From contig NZ_QZCG01000015.1 of assembly GCF_003591515.1 (NCBI RefSeq), positions 1 through 64,000 of the forward strand: 64,000 bases of DNA, given 5' to 3'. The position numbers and the translations under genes are program-made. This document shows, one piece after another, positions 17,051-25,297 of this stretch. The stretch comes from Paracoccus onubensis. GTDB taxonomy: Bacteria > Pseudomonadota > Alphaproteobacteria > Rhodobacterales > Rhodobacteraceae. The first letter of the stretch is position 1. Each line of letters starts with the position of its first letter. The notes under the pieces are model-generated. The model made no database searches and was not told the DNA's origin. It saw only the letters and a list, made by a program, of their open reading frames with translations.

Positions 17051-17749
17051 TCACGCCGCTCCTTTTGCAGCGCTGCGGGACTGTTTGAAAAACGCCTCGA
17101 TCCGGTCTGCGATCACATCCGACGCCCTGACCTCGCCCATCCGGCCGGCCGCACGATCCAGCAGGTCCTGCGGAACCACGCCCTTGGCGCGGGTATCCAT
17201 CAACCCCTGCACGAAATCGTCCTGAAACTCGGGATGCGGCTGCACGGTCCATGCCCGGTCGCCATAAACCAGCGCGGCATATTCGCAGAGCTCGCTGCGG
17301 CCTGCGACGCGGGCGCCATCGGGCGGGGTCACGACCTGATCCTGATGCCAGGCATTGAGCGTCACTTTCTCGCCGCCGAAATCGTAATCCTGCGCGCCGA
17401 CGACCCAGCCGCCCGGATGTTTGACGACCTTGCCGCCCAAAGCCTGCGCGATGATCTGATGACCGAAACAAATCCCGACCAGAGGCACGGCAGCGGCATA
17501 GGCGCGGCGAATGAAATCTTCCAGCGGCGGGATGAAGGCGTGATCCTCATAGGCGCCGTGGCGGGAACCGGTCAGCAGCCAACCATCGGCATCATGGATA
17601 TCCGCCGGGAAATCCATATCTTCGACATGCCAGACCCGAAATTCGAATCCCCGACTGCCCAGAAACCGCATGAACATGTCTGGATAATCGCCAAGACTGT
17701 CCCTGAGCTGTTCGGGAGACTGGCCGCATTGTAGGATACCGATACGCAT
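17051..17749 (-). CDS. Class I glutamine amidotransferase-like hydrolase
   Basis: This 232-residue single GATase domain has its nucleophile Cys in VGICFGHQIIAQALGG (about 91-106) and the His-Glu pair in VQPHPEFQDD (about 169-178), so the full catalytic triad is present. In this operon it may hydrolyse gamma-glutamyl amides or supply ammonia. It resembles the GuaA-type domain (COG0518) rather than classical PuuD (peptidase C26), so I do not name it puuD. The start ATG 17749 has AGGT nearby. It heads the three-gene operon. Confidence 0.85.
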   Translation of the reverse strand: MRIGILQCGQSPEQLRDSLGDYPDMFMRFLGSRGFEFRVWHVEDMDFPADIHDADGWLLTGSRHGAYEDHAFIPPLEDFIRRAYAAAVPLVGICFGHQIIAQALGGKVVKHPGGWVVGAQDYDFGGEKVTLNAWHQDQVVTPPDGARVAGRSELCEYAALVYGDRAWTVQPHPEFQDDFVQGLMDTRAKGVVPQDLLDRAAGRMGEVRASDVIADRIEAFFKQSRSAAKGAA

Positions 17750-17847
17750 GATTGACCTGCGATGTTGAGTTCAACCGCAGGGTAGTCGCCCGGACGGGGT
17801 GGCCGCAAGAGGCAGCGATACCGGTTCGTGATCAAGCGCGCAGCCTG

Positions 17848-18267
17848 TCAGATATGGCGGGGAAACTCGATCTTGGTGCAACGGTCCTGAATCACCTCGA
17901 CGCCCCTTGCACGCGCCCGTGCTGCGGCCTTGTCATCCCGGATTCCAAGCTGCAGCCAGATGGTCCCGAGATCGGGCAGATGTTCAAGCGCCTCATCGAC
18001 GATTGCGCCCACCGCCTCGGAACGCCGGAAGACATCGATCATCTGCACGCCCGCATCCGCGGGAATACTTGCCAGATCCGCATAAACCCTTTCATCCAGA
18101 ATCGTCTTGCCGGCATGCCCGGGATTGACGGGGATCACGCGCTTTCCCTGCGACTGAAGGTATCTTGCCACGCCCCAGCTTGCCCTTGCCTCATTCGGCG
18201 ACAGCCCCACCATTGCGATCACCTTCGTCTCACGTGCGATTCGGGCGATCAGTTCATCATCAGCCAT
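17848..18267 (-). CDS. CoA-binding domain protein (YccU-like)
   Basis: This 139-residue protein has the Rossmann-like CoA_binding fold of succinyl-CoA synthetase alpha, without the ligase part: TKVIAMVGLSPNEARASWG (about 14-32), GKRVIPVNPGHAGKTIL (about 41-57) and LPDLGTIWLQLGI (about 95-107). No enzymatic function is established for such stand-alone domains. ATG 18267 gives a clean N-terminus. A TTG four codons upstream (18279) has a better-spaced GGGGGAG site, so the true start could be there. Confidence 0.87.
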   Translation of the reverse strand: MADDELIARIARETKVIAMVGLSPNEARASWGVARYLQSQGKRVIPVNPGHAGKTILDERVYADLASIPADAGVQMIDVFRRSEAVGAIVDEALEHLPDLGTIWLQLGIRDDKAAARARARGVEVIQDRCTKIEFPRHI

Positions 18268-18334
18268 ATCCAGTTGCAAAAGACTACTCCCCCTTCCCGG
18301 AAACGCGTCAAATACGAATTGCCTTAGGCTTACA

Positions 18335-18370
18335 CAGAAAAGGCGCCCGGTCCAGAATTTGGCCGGGCGC
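18335..18370 (-). terminator. Intrinsic terminator downstream of the YHS gene
   Basis: On the minus strand GCGCCCGG (18370-18363) pairs with CCGGGCGC (18350-18343) and is followed by CTTTTCTG. It lies about 134 bases past the YHS stop and ends its transcript before the CoA-binding gene. Confidence 0.75.
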
Positions 18371-18397
18371 AAGTGGCGGAACGAGGGACAGTGATCT

Positions 18398-18424
18398 GAA
18401 CATGACCGTTCCGGGGTCATGTTC
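18398..18424. other. Perfect 10-bp stem-loop between the YHS and CoA-binding genes
   Basis: GAACATGACC (18398-18407) is the exact reverse complement of GGTCATGTTC (18415-18424), with a 7-base loop. It has no T-run. It could be an mRNA 3' structure in front of the terminator or a protein-binding site for the CoA-binding gene, whose start lies about 130 bases further on. Confidence 0.5.
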
Positions 18425-18503
18425 TGTGATGTAAATGAGCATCCATAAGGAAAAGTTCCATAGTTTTCGCAAAATTGTGAAGATTCGGCGATTGCGCTCC
18501 GCG

Positions 18504-18911
18504 TCAGTTCCTGGCGGCCCAAATCTCTTTGGCCCGGCGCAGAATCTCGTCCGGAGCCTGCTGTAGCCTGCGTAAATCGGCATTCGAGCGCGTCAGATAA
18601 AGCGTGTCGCCGATAACGGCGAAAAACCGCGGATCCCCCCGGAGCTCTTCTCCCTGGGCAAGGGAAACCGGGCATAATCCATCGAATGCGGGGGCGAATT
18701 GCCCTGGATCCGATTCGAATCGCGTACGGTTGTCTTCAGAGACAAAATGCCAGAACTGGCCTTTCCACAATGTCGAGATATCGCTGCGACCGGGCGCGGG
18801 ACGCCCCGAAACGAACCCGACAGGGTCATATCCTCCGACCGCCCAGTCCTGCGCAGCAAGGGGCGGAGCGAATGCGGTCAGCATGGATATGGCAGGTGCA
18901 AACAGTTTCAT
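18504..18911 (-). CDS. Secreted YHS domain protein
   Basis: This 135-residue protein has a short signal peptide (residues 1-20, ending PPLAAQ) followed by a YHS-like domain: WAVGGYDPVGFVSGRPAPG (about 23-41), then LWKGQFWHFVSEDNRTRFES (about 48-67) and FAPAFDGLCPVSLAQG. YHS domains are thought to bind metals or assist metal enzymes. Only one Cys is present after the signal. It is probably periplasmic and monocistronic, ending at the terminator near 18335. Confidence 0.85.
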   Translation of the reverse strand: MKLFAPAISMLTAFAPPLAAQDWAVGGYDPVGFVSGRPAPGRSDISTLWKGQFWHFVSEDNRTRFESDPGQFAPAFDGLCPVSLAQGEELRGDPRFFAVIGDTLYLTRSNADLRRLQQAPDEILRRAKEIWAARN

Positions 18912-19001
18912 GGTCGCGTAGCTCTGGGATAAACAGGACTCCTGCCAGTATCTTCGGTGATTCTCAATGCTGTTGAGATCATGTCTCGGTGATATCGCCC
19001 G

Positions 19002-19802
19002 TTACCGCGTTCCCGCATATAACGCGACCGCAGCGGCATTCGATACGTTCAGCGACCCGAAATCCGCCGCAAAGGGGATACGCGCCACATGATCGCAGCT
19101 TTTCATGGTGAGTTCGCGCATCCCGGGTCCTTCCGCCCCCATCACAAGGCAGATCGCCGCCCGGTCCGGCAGACCGGCAAGCAGATCGGGCAATGCCGCC
19201 TCGCCGGTCCCGTCAAGTCCGATCAGCGTGAAGCCCATCTGTTTCAACTGGTTCAACGCCTCTGCAAGATTGGGCACGCGCAGATAGGGCTGCCGCTCCA
19301 ATGCGCCGGATGCCGTCTTGGCAAGCGCGCCGGTCTCAGGGGCCGAGTGACGCGCCGGAGCGATCACCGCCCGGGCACCGAACACCTCGGCCGAACGCAG
19401 GATCGCGCCGACATTATGCGGATCGCTGACCCGGTCCAGCGCAACCAGCAAGGGCCGAACCTCGCCGGGTGCTTCCCGCAGGGCCACATCGCTAAGCCCG
19501 CCCCATTTCAGCGGCTTCACTTCAAGCGCCGCCCCCTGATGGACGCTTTCATCCGGCAGCGGCACGGTTTTCGTGAAGACGCGCGGATCGATCACCTCCG
19601 GCTCCATGCCGTGCAATTCGCCAAGACGGTCCAATGCGTTCCGCGTGACGACAAGCCGCAACCTGTCACGAACGGGATTGGCCAAAGCGTCGCGCACCGC
19701 ATGAAGCCCGAAAAGCCACAGGGTTTCGGCCGCCGCCGCCCGCCGCGCGCGCTCTTTCCCGATGACCCATTGAGGCTTCTTCGATTTCTGTTGGGCGGCC
19801 AT
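19002..19802 (-). CDS. rlmB: 23S rRNA (guanosine-2251-2'-O)-methyltransferase RlmB
   Basis: This 266-residue SpoU/TrmH family enzyme has an N-terminal substrate-binding part (LWLFGLHAVRDALANP, about 28-43) and the SPOUT catalytic knot with its three motifs: RVSDPHNVGAILRSAEVFG (about 124-142), ICLVMGAEGPGM (about 216-227) and IPFAADFGSLNVSNAAAVAL (about 242-261). It methylates G2251 in the ribosomal P-site loop. ATG 19802 follows AAGGGA. It is divergent from the tRNA-Tyr gene, about 120 bases away. Confidence 0.92.
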   Translation of the reverse strand: MAAQQKSKKPQWVIGKERARRAAAAETLWLFGLHAVRDALANPVRDRLRLVVTRNALDRLGELHGMEPEVIDPRVFTKTVPLPDESVHQGAALEVKPLKWGGLSDVALREAPGEVRPLLVALDRVSDPHNVGAILRSAEVFGARAVIAPARHSAPETGALAKTASGALERQPYLRVPNLAEALNQLKQMGFTLIGLDGTGEAALPDLLAGLPDRAAICLVMGAEGPGMRELTMKSCDHVARIPFAADFGSLNVSNAAAVALYAGTR

Positions 19803-19923
19803 TTTGAATTCCCTTTATCTTCCCCTTGTCTGCGCCCCAATAACCGGCGACGCAAGCCCCGGAAATCCGCTTGACGCCCGTGGGCGAGACCGCTAATCAC
19901 GGCCCACGCCGACGGCACTCGGC

Positions 19924-20007
19924 GGGCGACGTGCTGCAAGGTGCGGCAGCGGACTGTAACTCCGCCGGGGAGACCCATGCCTGGTTCGATTCCAGGGTCG
20001 CCCACCA
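19924..20007 (+). tRNA. tRNA-Tyr (anticodon GTA)
   Basis: An 84-base type II tRNA with CCA encoded. The acceptor stem GGGCGAC (19924-19930) pairs fully with GTCGCCC (19997-20003). The D stem is GCTG/CGGC. The anticodon stem GCGGA/TCCGC encloses loop CTGTAAC with anticodon GTA. The long variable arm (about 14 bases with GGG-GAGA-CCC) and the T arm CCTGG/CCAGG around TTCGATT complete the fold. The long variable arm is expected for bacterial tRNA-Tyr. Confidence 0.95.
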
Positions 20008-20236
20008 TTTCCTCCGAAAATCAAGCGATATCAACGAAGTGATATCCCGACGCCCGGTAGGATCTACCGTGCATATCATGAATTGCCGCTAACTGATCCA
20101 GATTTCCACGATTCGAGAGACATTGCCCCGAAGCGTCAAGACCCGCTATCGAAAACAACCCGCATCAATCTCAAAGAAACGGCGCGGATAGCGGCTCTGG
20201 CGTGCTCGACCGGTGGCTCATGGCGGAAAAGCGATC

Positions 20237-21865
20237 TTACACATTGCGCAGACGGCTTTCGATCAGCAGGCCCTCTTCGTTCAGGATCGGGTGGGCGACC
20301 GAAACGAGATGTGCGTTGATACGCTTGAGATCGCGCAGAATATCAAGGTGAAGGGAAGATGTTTCCCGGCTTTGCTGATGCCCGTCGCGCAGACGCACCA
20401 GATGGCGCTGTGCCGATTGACGCTCGCGGTTGCGGATCTCGATCTTCTGCTCCATCAATTGCCGGGCGAGTTCGACATCCCGGGTCATGAAAATCGTCTG
20501 CGCCATCTGCAAGTTTTCCATTGTCATCAGGAACATGGCATCCAGTTCCTGATATCCGGCATCCGAAAAGCGCAGCTGTAACCCGATCTTCTTGCGAATG
20601 CTTGCGGTAAGGCCCATTTCGATAATGTCCCCGACATGTTCCAGGTTGATGACATAATCGAGGATCGTGATCGAACGGCGCCGGTCATGCTCATCGGCGT
20701 CCCGGCCCAGCCGCGAGAGATAGGTTTTCACCTGCTGCTGGCGCAGATCTACCCTGTCCTCGAGCACCGTCACCTCGGATAATGAGCTGCTGTCGTTTCT
20801 GGTGAATGCCAGCCTGGTCTGATCGAGCATGCGGGCGATGTCATCCCCGATCGACAATGCCTGCCTGCTGGCACCGCCAAGGGCGAGCGCAGGCACCTCG
20901 AGCGCCTGATCGTCAAGCCATTGCGGCGGAGCTTCTCCGCTTGGTTCGGCATCGGGCAGGAAATGGGCAAGGCTGCGCGAGATCAGACCGGTAAATGGCG
21001 CGATGCAGACAGCCAACAAGATATTGAAGGCCAGATGCGCTTCGACGGCCAATCCGGTCATGGCCATGGGAACCGTTTCCAATGCCGCGGCGAACTGCCC
21101 CGCAAATGGCAGCACCAAAAGGCAGCCGGCCGCGCGGATCATCAGGTTTCCGACCGTCAGACGCCGGGCCGCGATTCTGCCTTTTGCAGTGGCCAGAACC
21201 GGGGGAATTGCGCCGCCCAGATTGGCTCCGAGTACCAGAGCAACGGTCAGGCCGACGGGAATGTTCAATGTCATCACCAGCAGCACCGCCGCGAGCGAGG
21301 ATGAACAGATTGCAGCAATGATCGCCGCGAATAACAGCGCAACCGGCCATGACGCGTCCAGCATGGTCAGAAAGGCCGCGATCTCGGGAGATTCGCGCAA
21401 AGGCTGCGTTCCGACTTCCAGCAGCGTCAGCGATATCAGCATGAGACCAAGCCCGATCAATGCCCGGCCGCTGCCGCTGATGGCTGGCTTTTCGCGACGG
21501 CTTGCTGCGAAACCGGCAAGGATCAGTGCAGGCGCGATGGCCTGCAATCCGACAGAGATCACCAATGCCGTCAAAGCCGTGCCGACATTTGCTCCCAGAA
21601 GCACGATCTGGGACATGCGGGCGCCGATCAGGTTCCGGTCGCGAAAAGAGGCCGTAAGAAGCGCCGTTGCCGTGGAGGATTGTAGTCCCAGCGTTGCGAC
21701 AACACCGGAAAGGAACGCCCGCGGCCCTGTCCGGGTGCCCAGACCAAGTGCCGTTTTCAACCGGATGCCGAAAGCGGTCGTTATGCCATCACGTACAAGC
21801 CCGAGCCCGAACAGAAGCAGGGCAACGGCCCCGCCGATCTGAAAGAAGACAACGAATGATGCCAT
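20237..21865 (-). CDS. Na+/phosphate cotransporter family protein with C-terminal PhoU-like domain
   Basis: From ATG 21865 (AGGAA upstream) it encodes 542 residues. The N-terminal two thirds hold two inverted Na/Pi-cotransport repeats with QSSTATALL (about 71-79) and ICSSSLAAVLLVMT, the QSS-type motifs of this family, amid about 8-9 membrane helices. The last ~200 residues are helical and resemble PhoU (LEDRVDLRQQQVKTYLSRLG). The family (YjbB/NptA) moves phosphate, in E. coli mainly outward. The frame stays open 519 bases further upstream, but that part looks non-coding and has no better start. Confidence 0.9.
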   Translation of the reverse strand: MASFVVFFQIGGAVALLLFGLGLVRDGITTAFGIRLKTALGLGTRTGPRAFLSGVVATLGLQSSTATALLTASFRDRNLIGARMSQIVLLGANVGTALTALVISVGLQAIAPALILAGFAASRREKPAISGSGRALIGLGLMLISLTLLEVGTQPLRESPEIAAFLTMLDASWPVALLFAAIIAAICSSSLAAVLLVMTLNIPVGLTVALVLGANLGGAIPPVLATAKGRIAARRLTVGNLMIRAAGCLLVLPFAGQFAAALETVPMAMTGLAVEAHLAFNILLAVCIAPFTGLISRSLAHFLPDAEPSGEAPPQWLDDQALEVPALALGGASRQALSIGDDIARMLDQTRLAFTRNDSSSLSEVTVLEDRVDLRQQQVKTYLSRLGRDADEHDRRRSITILDYVINLEHVGDIIEMGLTASIRKKIGLQLRFSDAGYQELDAMFLMTMENLQMAQTIFMTRDVELARQLMEQKIEIRNRERQSAQRHLVRLRDGHQQSRETSSLHLDILRDLKRINAHLVSVAHPILNEEGLLIESRLRNV

Positions 21866-22234
21866 ATCTGTTCCTGACGGTTCTTCCTCCGCGATCATAG
21901 TCAAGAGCAAACCAATACTGAGTCCCTCTTTCGGTACGAGGTCAATGATTTCTTCTGATTTTGGGCTATTTCTTGCGTATCTGCGGCATAAATAATGGCC
22001 TGACCATGCGGTTTCAGGCGATCTGGCGTGACCATGTGATGCGGTTTGGACGAAACCGGCCTTTGATCCCGTCCTGCAACCGGAGGCGCAGCCGTCGACG
22101 CCCGATCTCCCCGCCGCTCTGCGGATCATGGCCAGGGGAAAATCACCGCATGATACCTGCCGGTAGACGCGGGCGAATATTTGGTTCTTATTGTTGCATG
22201 ATCTGCTGCGCCCGGCATTGCGAAGGGGGAGAGG
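21866..22234. other. Intergenic region, 369 bases, no gene seen
   Basis: This is a divergent gap between the phosphate cotransporter and the unassigned membrane protein. I found no convincing Pho box, terminator, tRNA or small coding sequence. Open frames here lack ribosome binding sites and read like extensions of neighbours. GGGGGAGAGG at its right end is the ribosome binding site for the gene at 22235. Confidence 0.5.
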
Positions 22235-23566
22235 ATGACGGATGCGATCAAAGTGATCGGCCAGCATCTCAGGCTGACCGGCAGCCTGTTCTATCGTTAT
22301 GCGCTTCTGCTGTCGGCGATTTGGGCCGCAGGGACCGTGCTGGACCAGCTTCTTCTGCGCGCGGCGGTCTGGATCGGTCTGCAAAACCGCCTTCTCGGGC
22401 TGGTCACCATTGCGCCGGTCATCCTGCTTCAGCTTGTCATCTTCGTGGTGTTTTTCGTGATTCTGAGAAACGGCTTGCCCCGGATGCGCATGCGGATGCT
22501 GCTACGCCGCAGGCAACCCGCGCCGGAACCGGAGCCCGGCACCGCCGAAACCGAGGCGCCGCCCTCCGGTTTCGCGATTGCCCTTCTGGCGGTGCTTGTT
22601 CCGTTTTACGGCTATTACGCCGGATGGGGCCTTTTGGGCGATACGCTGCGCAGCTATTCGCAGATCTTCCTTGCCACCCAGATGTCGGAGATTGATTTCA
22701 ACGACCCGAAGGCGACTCCCACGGCCCTTGAAGTCAGCCAGACCGGCTGGGTGATCCTTGCCGTTCTGCTGGTCTGGGCGATCCGCAAATTTGCCAAATA
22801 TTTCAGTGAACGCACCGGGAAGCAGTCCTGGTCGATGCTGATCGTCCTGTGCGAGGCAACCTGGGCGCTTCTGGGTCTGTATGTCATCTCGGGCTGGAAG
22901 AACGAGATTGTTGGGTGGATGGCAAATATGCCGCCGCCGGGCGACCTGATGAACTGGCTTGTCTCGGAGGCATCGGCCGCGATCACCGATGCCTCGGCGA
23001 TACCGGTCGACTGGCCCCCTGCGCCGCAACTCTGGCCGAATGTCAAAGCGCTTTTCTGGTATGCGCTCTTGCCTCTGGTCTGGTTCAATCTTGGCGCTAT
23101 CGTCTATGGTCACGACATGAACGCGGTGCGCGGCGAGACGGATCGCTTGGCGGGCCGGGCACTACGCCGCTGGGAAGCCCTGCCGAAGCCAGTTACCGAT
23201 TTTCTCGGACATTTCTGGAGAGGGGTGATCAAACGCTGGCATGCGGTGACGAATGGCATCCTGCTGGCAGCTTCTGCGGGTTTTGCATTGACGGCCTCGG
23301 TGCTGGTGCTGTGGCGGCTTGTCGACTGGCTGGGAAACTGGGCCTGGATCGGACTTGCTCACCTGATCGGGCCGCAGGACATGCAGATGTGGCAGATCGC
23401 TTCGGTGCCGCTGAACGTTCTTTTCGACGCCCCCGGAGCGCCACCGGGCGGGCTTCTGGTCAGTCCCTTGCAATTCTGCATCCTCGCGGCAGGGCTTGAA
23501 CTTGCCGGGCGCGCGCAGGACGCAGCGCAACAGGCTAGCCGGGTGGAAGCTGCATCACCGGGTTGA
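22235..23566 (+). CDS. Polytopic membrane protein, family unknown
   Basis: This 443-residue protein has about eight predicted membrane helices (near 20-38, 53-77, 112-131, 171-187, 203-221, 272-293, 343-363 and 405-420). A proline/glutamate-rich cytosolic linker (about 92-110) follows an Arg-rich cluster MRMRMLLRRRQ. I do not recognise the family and see no transporter signature or catalytic motif. ATG 22235 has GGGGGAGAGG upstream. Its last 32 bases overlap the end of the convergent three-gene operon at 23535-25194, whose products are also membrane-anchored, so a joint role is possible but unproven. Confidence 0.82.
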   Translation: MTDAIKVIGQHLRLTGSLFYRYALLLSAIWAAGTVLDQLLLRAAVWIGLQNRLLGLVTIAPVILLQLVIFVVFFVILRNGLPRMRMRMLLRRRQPAPEPEPGTAETEAPPSGFAIALLAVLVPFYGYYAGWGLLGDTLRSYSQIFLATQMSEIDFNDPKATPTALEVSQTGWVILAVLLVWAIRKFAKYFSERTGKQSWSMLIVLCEATWALLGLYVISGWKNEIVGWMANMPPPGDLMNWLVSEASAAITDASAIPVDWPPAPQLWPNVKALFWYALLPLVWFNLGAIVYGHDMNAVRGETDRLAGRALRRWEALPKPVTDFLGHFWRGVIKRWHAVTNGILLAASAGFALTASVLVLWRLVDWLGNWAWIGLAHLIGPQDMQMWQIASVPLNVLFDAPGAPPGGLLVSPLQFCILAAGLELAGRAQDAAQQASRVEAASPG

Positions 23567-24086
23567 GTGGCAATGACAACGCATCCGGTCGTGTATTCAG
23601 ACCCGAGATTTCAAGCCTGAGTCCACCCACAACATCCGCCGGCACCAGAAAGGGCTGCCCTGAAAAAGAGGGGCTGCCATCTTCCGGCGGCATACTCAAA
23701 GACTGATTGCAACTTTGCTCATAGGGGTCGTCGCCAAGGAACCCGGTGATCTGAGCCCCCGCCGCATTGGCAAGTGGAAGCCATTTACGCCCGCTGTCAT
23801 CGGTCAGGCCGATATCGCAGCTTAGCCAGTCCCGCATCTGATCCGGCTCACCCTGCAATCCCAGCCGCAGATAGATCAACGCACGGTCAGGCGCCGCAGG
23901 CAGGATCATCGCCCGCGTCTGATCCACGAAGACCCTGACGCCATGCAATTCGCCCTCGGACTGATCAGATTGCGCGACATCCCAGTTCCTGCCGCGCCGC
24001 AATTCCTTCAGATCCGGCCATGCAACGATCAGGACCGACAGGCCGAAGAAGAACAATGTCGCGATGACAAGCCCGATCGATTTCAT
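23535..24086 (-). CDS. Membrane-anchored protein of unknown function (third gene of a three-gene set)
   Basis: This 183-residue protein has one N-terminal membrane helix (about 4-23) followed by an extracytoplasmic domain containing two Cys (CDIG and EQSCNQS), which could pair. The domain looks beta-rich, with LIYLRLGLQGEPDQMRDWLS in the middle. No family is recognised. Its ATG overlaps the stop of the preceding gene by four bases (ATGA), and the gene tail overlaps the convergent gene at 22235-23566 by 32 bases. Confidence 0.78.
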   Translation of the reverse strand: MKSIGLVIATLFFFGLSVLIVAWPDLKELRRGRNWDVAQSDQSEGELHGVRVFVDQTRAMILPAAPDRALIYLRLGLQGEPDQMRDWLSCDIGLTDDSGRKWLPLANAAGAQITGFLGDDPYEQSCNQSLSMPPEDGSPSFSGQPFLVPADVVGGLRLEISGLNTRPDALSLPLNPVMQLPPG

Positions 24087-24631
24087 GGCCCCAGCCTCAG
24101 GATGGCTTCATGCGCGGGGGGCGAATCCGGCGGGGCAAGAAGCAGCGTGCCGTCAAGCGGCGGATCGAGCCGCAGCGACAGCAGGGCAGAACCGCCTTCG
24201 ATCTCATCGGGTGGAAGCTCGAATATTGCGAATGTCTTGCTGTTCATGCCCGGCTGAAGCCAAAGCTGGTCGATCTGCCCCGGCACATCCGCAATGCGCG
24301 AGGTCGCGCGATAGCGACGCTTGCTTGCTCCGACCCAGGTCGCGGAAAGCATGGTCGATTCCCGCGTTCCCGACAGAACGAAATCCGCAACCAGAAAGAT
24401 TCCGTCGGTATCGCGGGTAATCTCGGTTCCATAGCGGCTGAACTGGATCCGGTCGGCACTGCGCCAGTTCTCGAACCGCCCGGAAATCAGCCGCGTCTCT
24501 CCCGATTCCCCGGGTTTCACCGATGTGACAAAGGGACGGACCGCGCTGTTGTAATCGGGATTGGTCAACATCATCGCGCCAAGCAGCACGATAGCGACAA
24601 GCCCGATCAGGATATTGACGATGGGTTTCAC
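24083..24631 (-). CDS. Membrane-anchored protein of unknown function (second gene of a three-gene set)
   Basis: Starting at GTG 24631, which overlaps the previous stop as GTGA, it encodes 182 residues: one N-terminal membrane helix (about 5-22), then a beta-rich domain. The stretch GIFLVADFVLSGTRESTML (about 78-96) has the feel of immunoglobulin-like DUF4352 domains, but I cannot confirm that. No catalytic motif is seen. Open reading continues upstream of 24631, but that part overlaps the previous gene and lacks a start with a binding site. Confidence 0.75.
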   Translation of the reverse strand: MKPIVNILIGLVAIVLLGAMMLTNPDYNSAVRPFVTSVKPGESGETRLISGRFENWRSADRIQFSRYGTEITRDTDGIFLVADFVLSGTRESTMLSATWVGASKRRYRATSRIADVPGQIDQLWLQPGMNSKTFAIFELPPDEIEGGSALLSLRLDPPLDGTLLLAPPDSPPAHEAILRLGP

Positions 24632-25194
24632 GGCGCAGCCTCGGGTTCGGCGGTCATCCGCGCTTCCGGAACGAAAACAAGCCAGCTCGCCTGCCCGTAA
24701 AGATTGTCCCGAAGCTTGAAGGTCTGGCGCGAGAAGGCAATCTCGACCGTTTGCGGCTGCCATGGTGCCGCCAGCGTCCAGACCAGCGCGATCTTTTCCG
24801 GGATCCGCGGCTGAAGCTCGTATAGTGGCGCGTCGTCCCGTATCAGGACGATCTCGGGCGGTGCAAGCGGGTTTTCACCCATCGTCAGCAGTGGCGGATG
24901 TTCAGGACTGCCAAAGACCGCATTCTGCGTCTTGCCAGTAACATTCTCGACCGACGCGGTCAGGACAAGCTGATCGGGCTGATCGGGACTGCGGCGCAGT
25001 TGCAGCGCCTCGGGCGTGAACAGACTGCGGCCAAGGTCGATCGTCTCGCCGAAACCGGTCGTAGCGATCTCGGAGGGCGCCCGCGCCTGATCGATCCTCA
25101 GCCACCAGCTCAGAAGCACGGCAGCCGCGATTCCGGCTGTCGCCAGAAGGCGCAGCCAGAGACGTCGAAACAGATGGGGTTTCGCATCGGCCAT
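24628..25194 (-). CDS. Membrane-anchored protein of unknown function (first gene of a three-gene set)
   Basis: From ATG 25194 it encodes 188 residues with one membrane helix near the N-terminus (about 17-33) and an outside domain with beta-strand character, for example QLVLTASVENVTGKTQNAVF (about 77-96) and a C-terminal WLVFVPEARM. An in-frame TTG at 25215 is an alternative start; neither has a strong ribosome binding site. All three proteins of the set share the same plan (single anchor, about 150-residue beta domain), as if they were paralogues or subunits of one complex. Family unknown. Confidence 0.75.
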   Translation of the reverse strand: MADAKPHLFRRLWLRLLATAGIAAAVLLSWWLRIDQARAPSEIATTGFGETIDLGRSLFTPEALQLRRSPDQPDQLVLTASVENVTGKTQNAVFGSPEHPPLLTMGENPLAPPEIVLIRDDAPLYELQPRIPEKIALVWTLAAPWQPQTVEIAFSRQTFKLRDNLYGQASWLVFVPEARMTAEPEAAP

Positions 25195-25297
25195 GCCGTA
25201 TCTGAGCGTGGCCAACAGGCAAGATCAAGATCAAATGCCTGCCTGCTAGGCACGTCCGTGCCCCTTGGGCACAAGCCGCGCCCCGGGTTCGCAGGAA

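Noticed and set aside
21961..22695. 244-codon open frame starting in the gap before the eight-helix protein
   Set aside because: Most of it runs in another frame inside the gene at 22235; codon content is unlike the neighbours and no start signal is seen.
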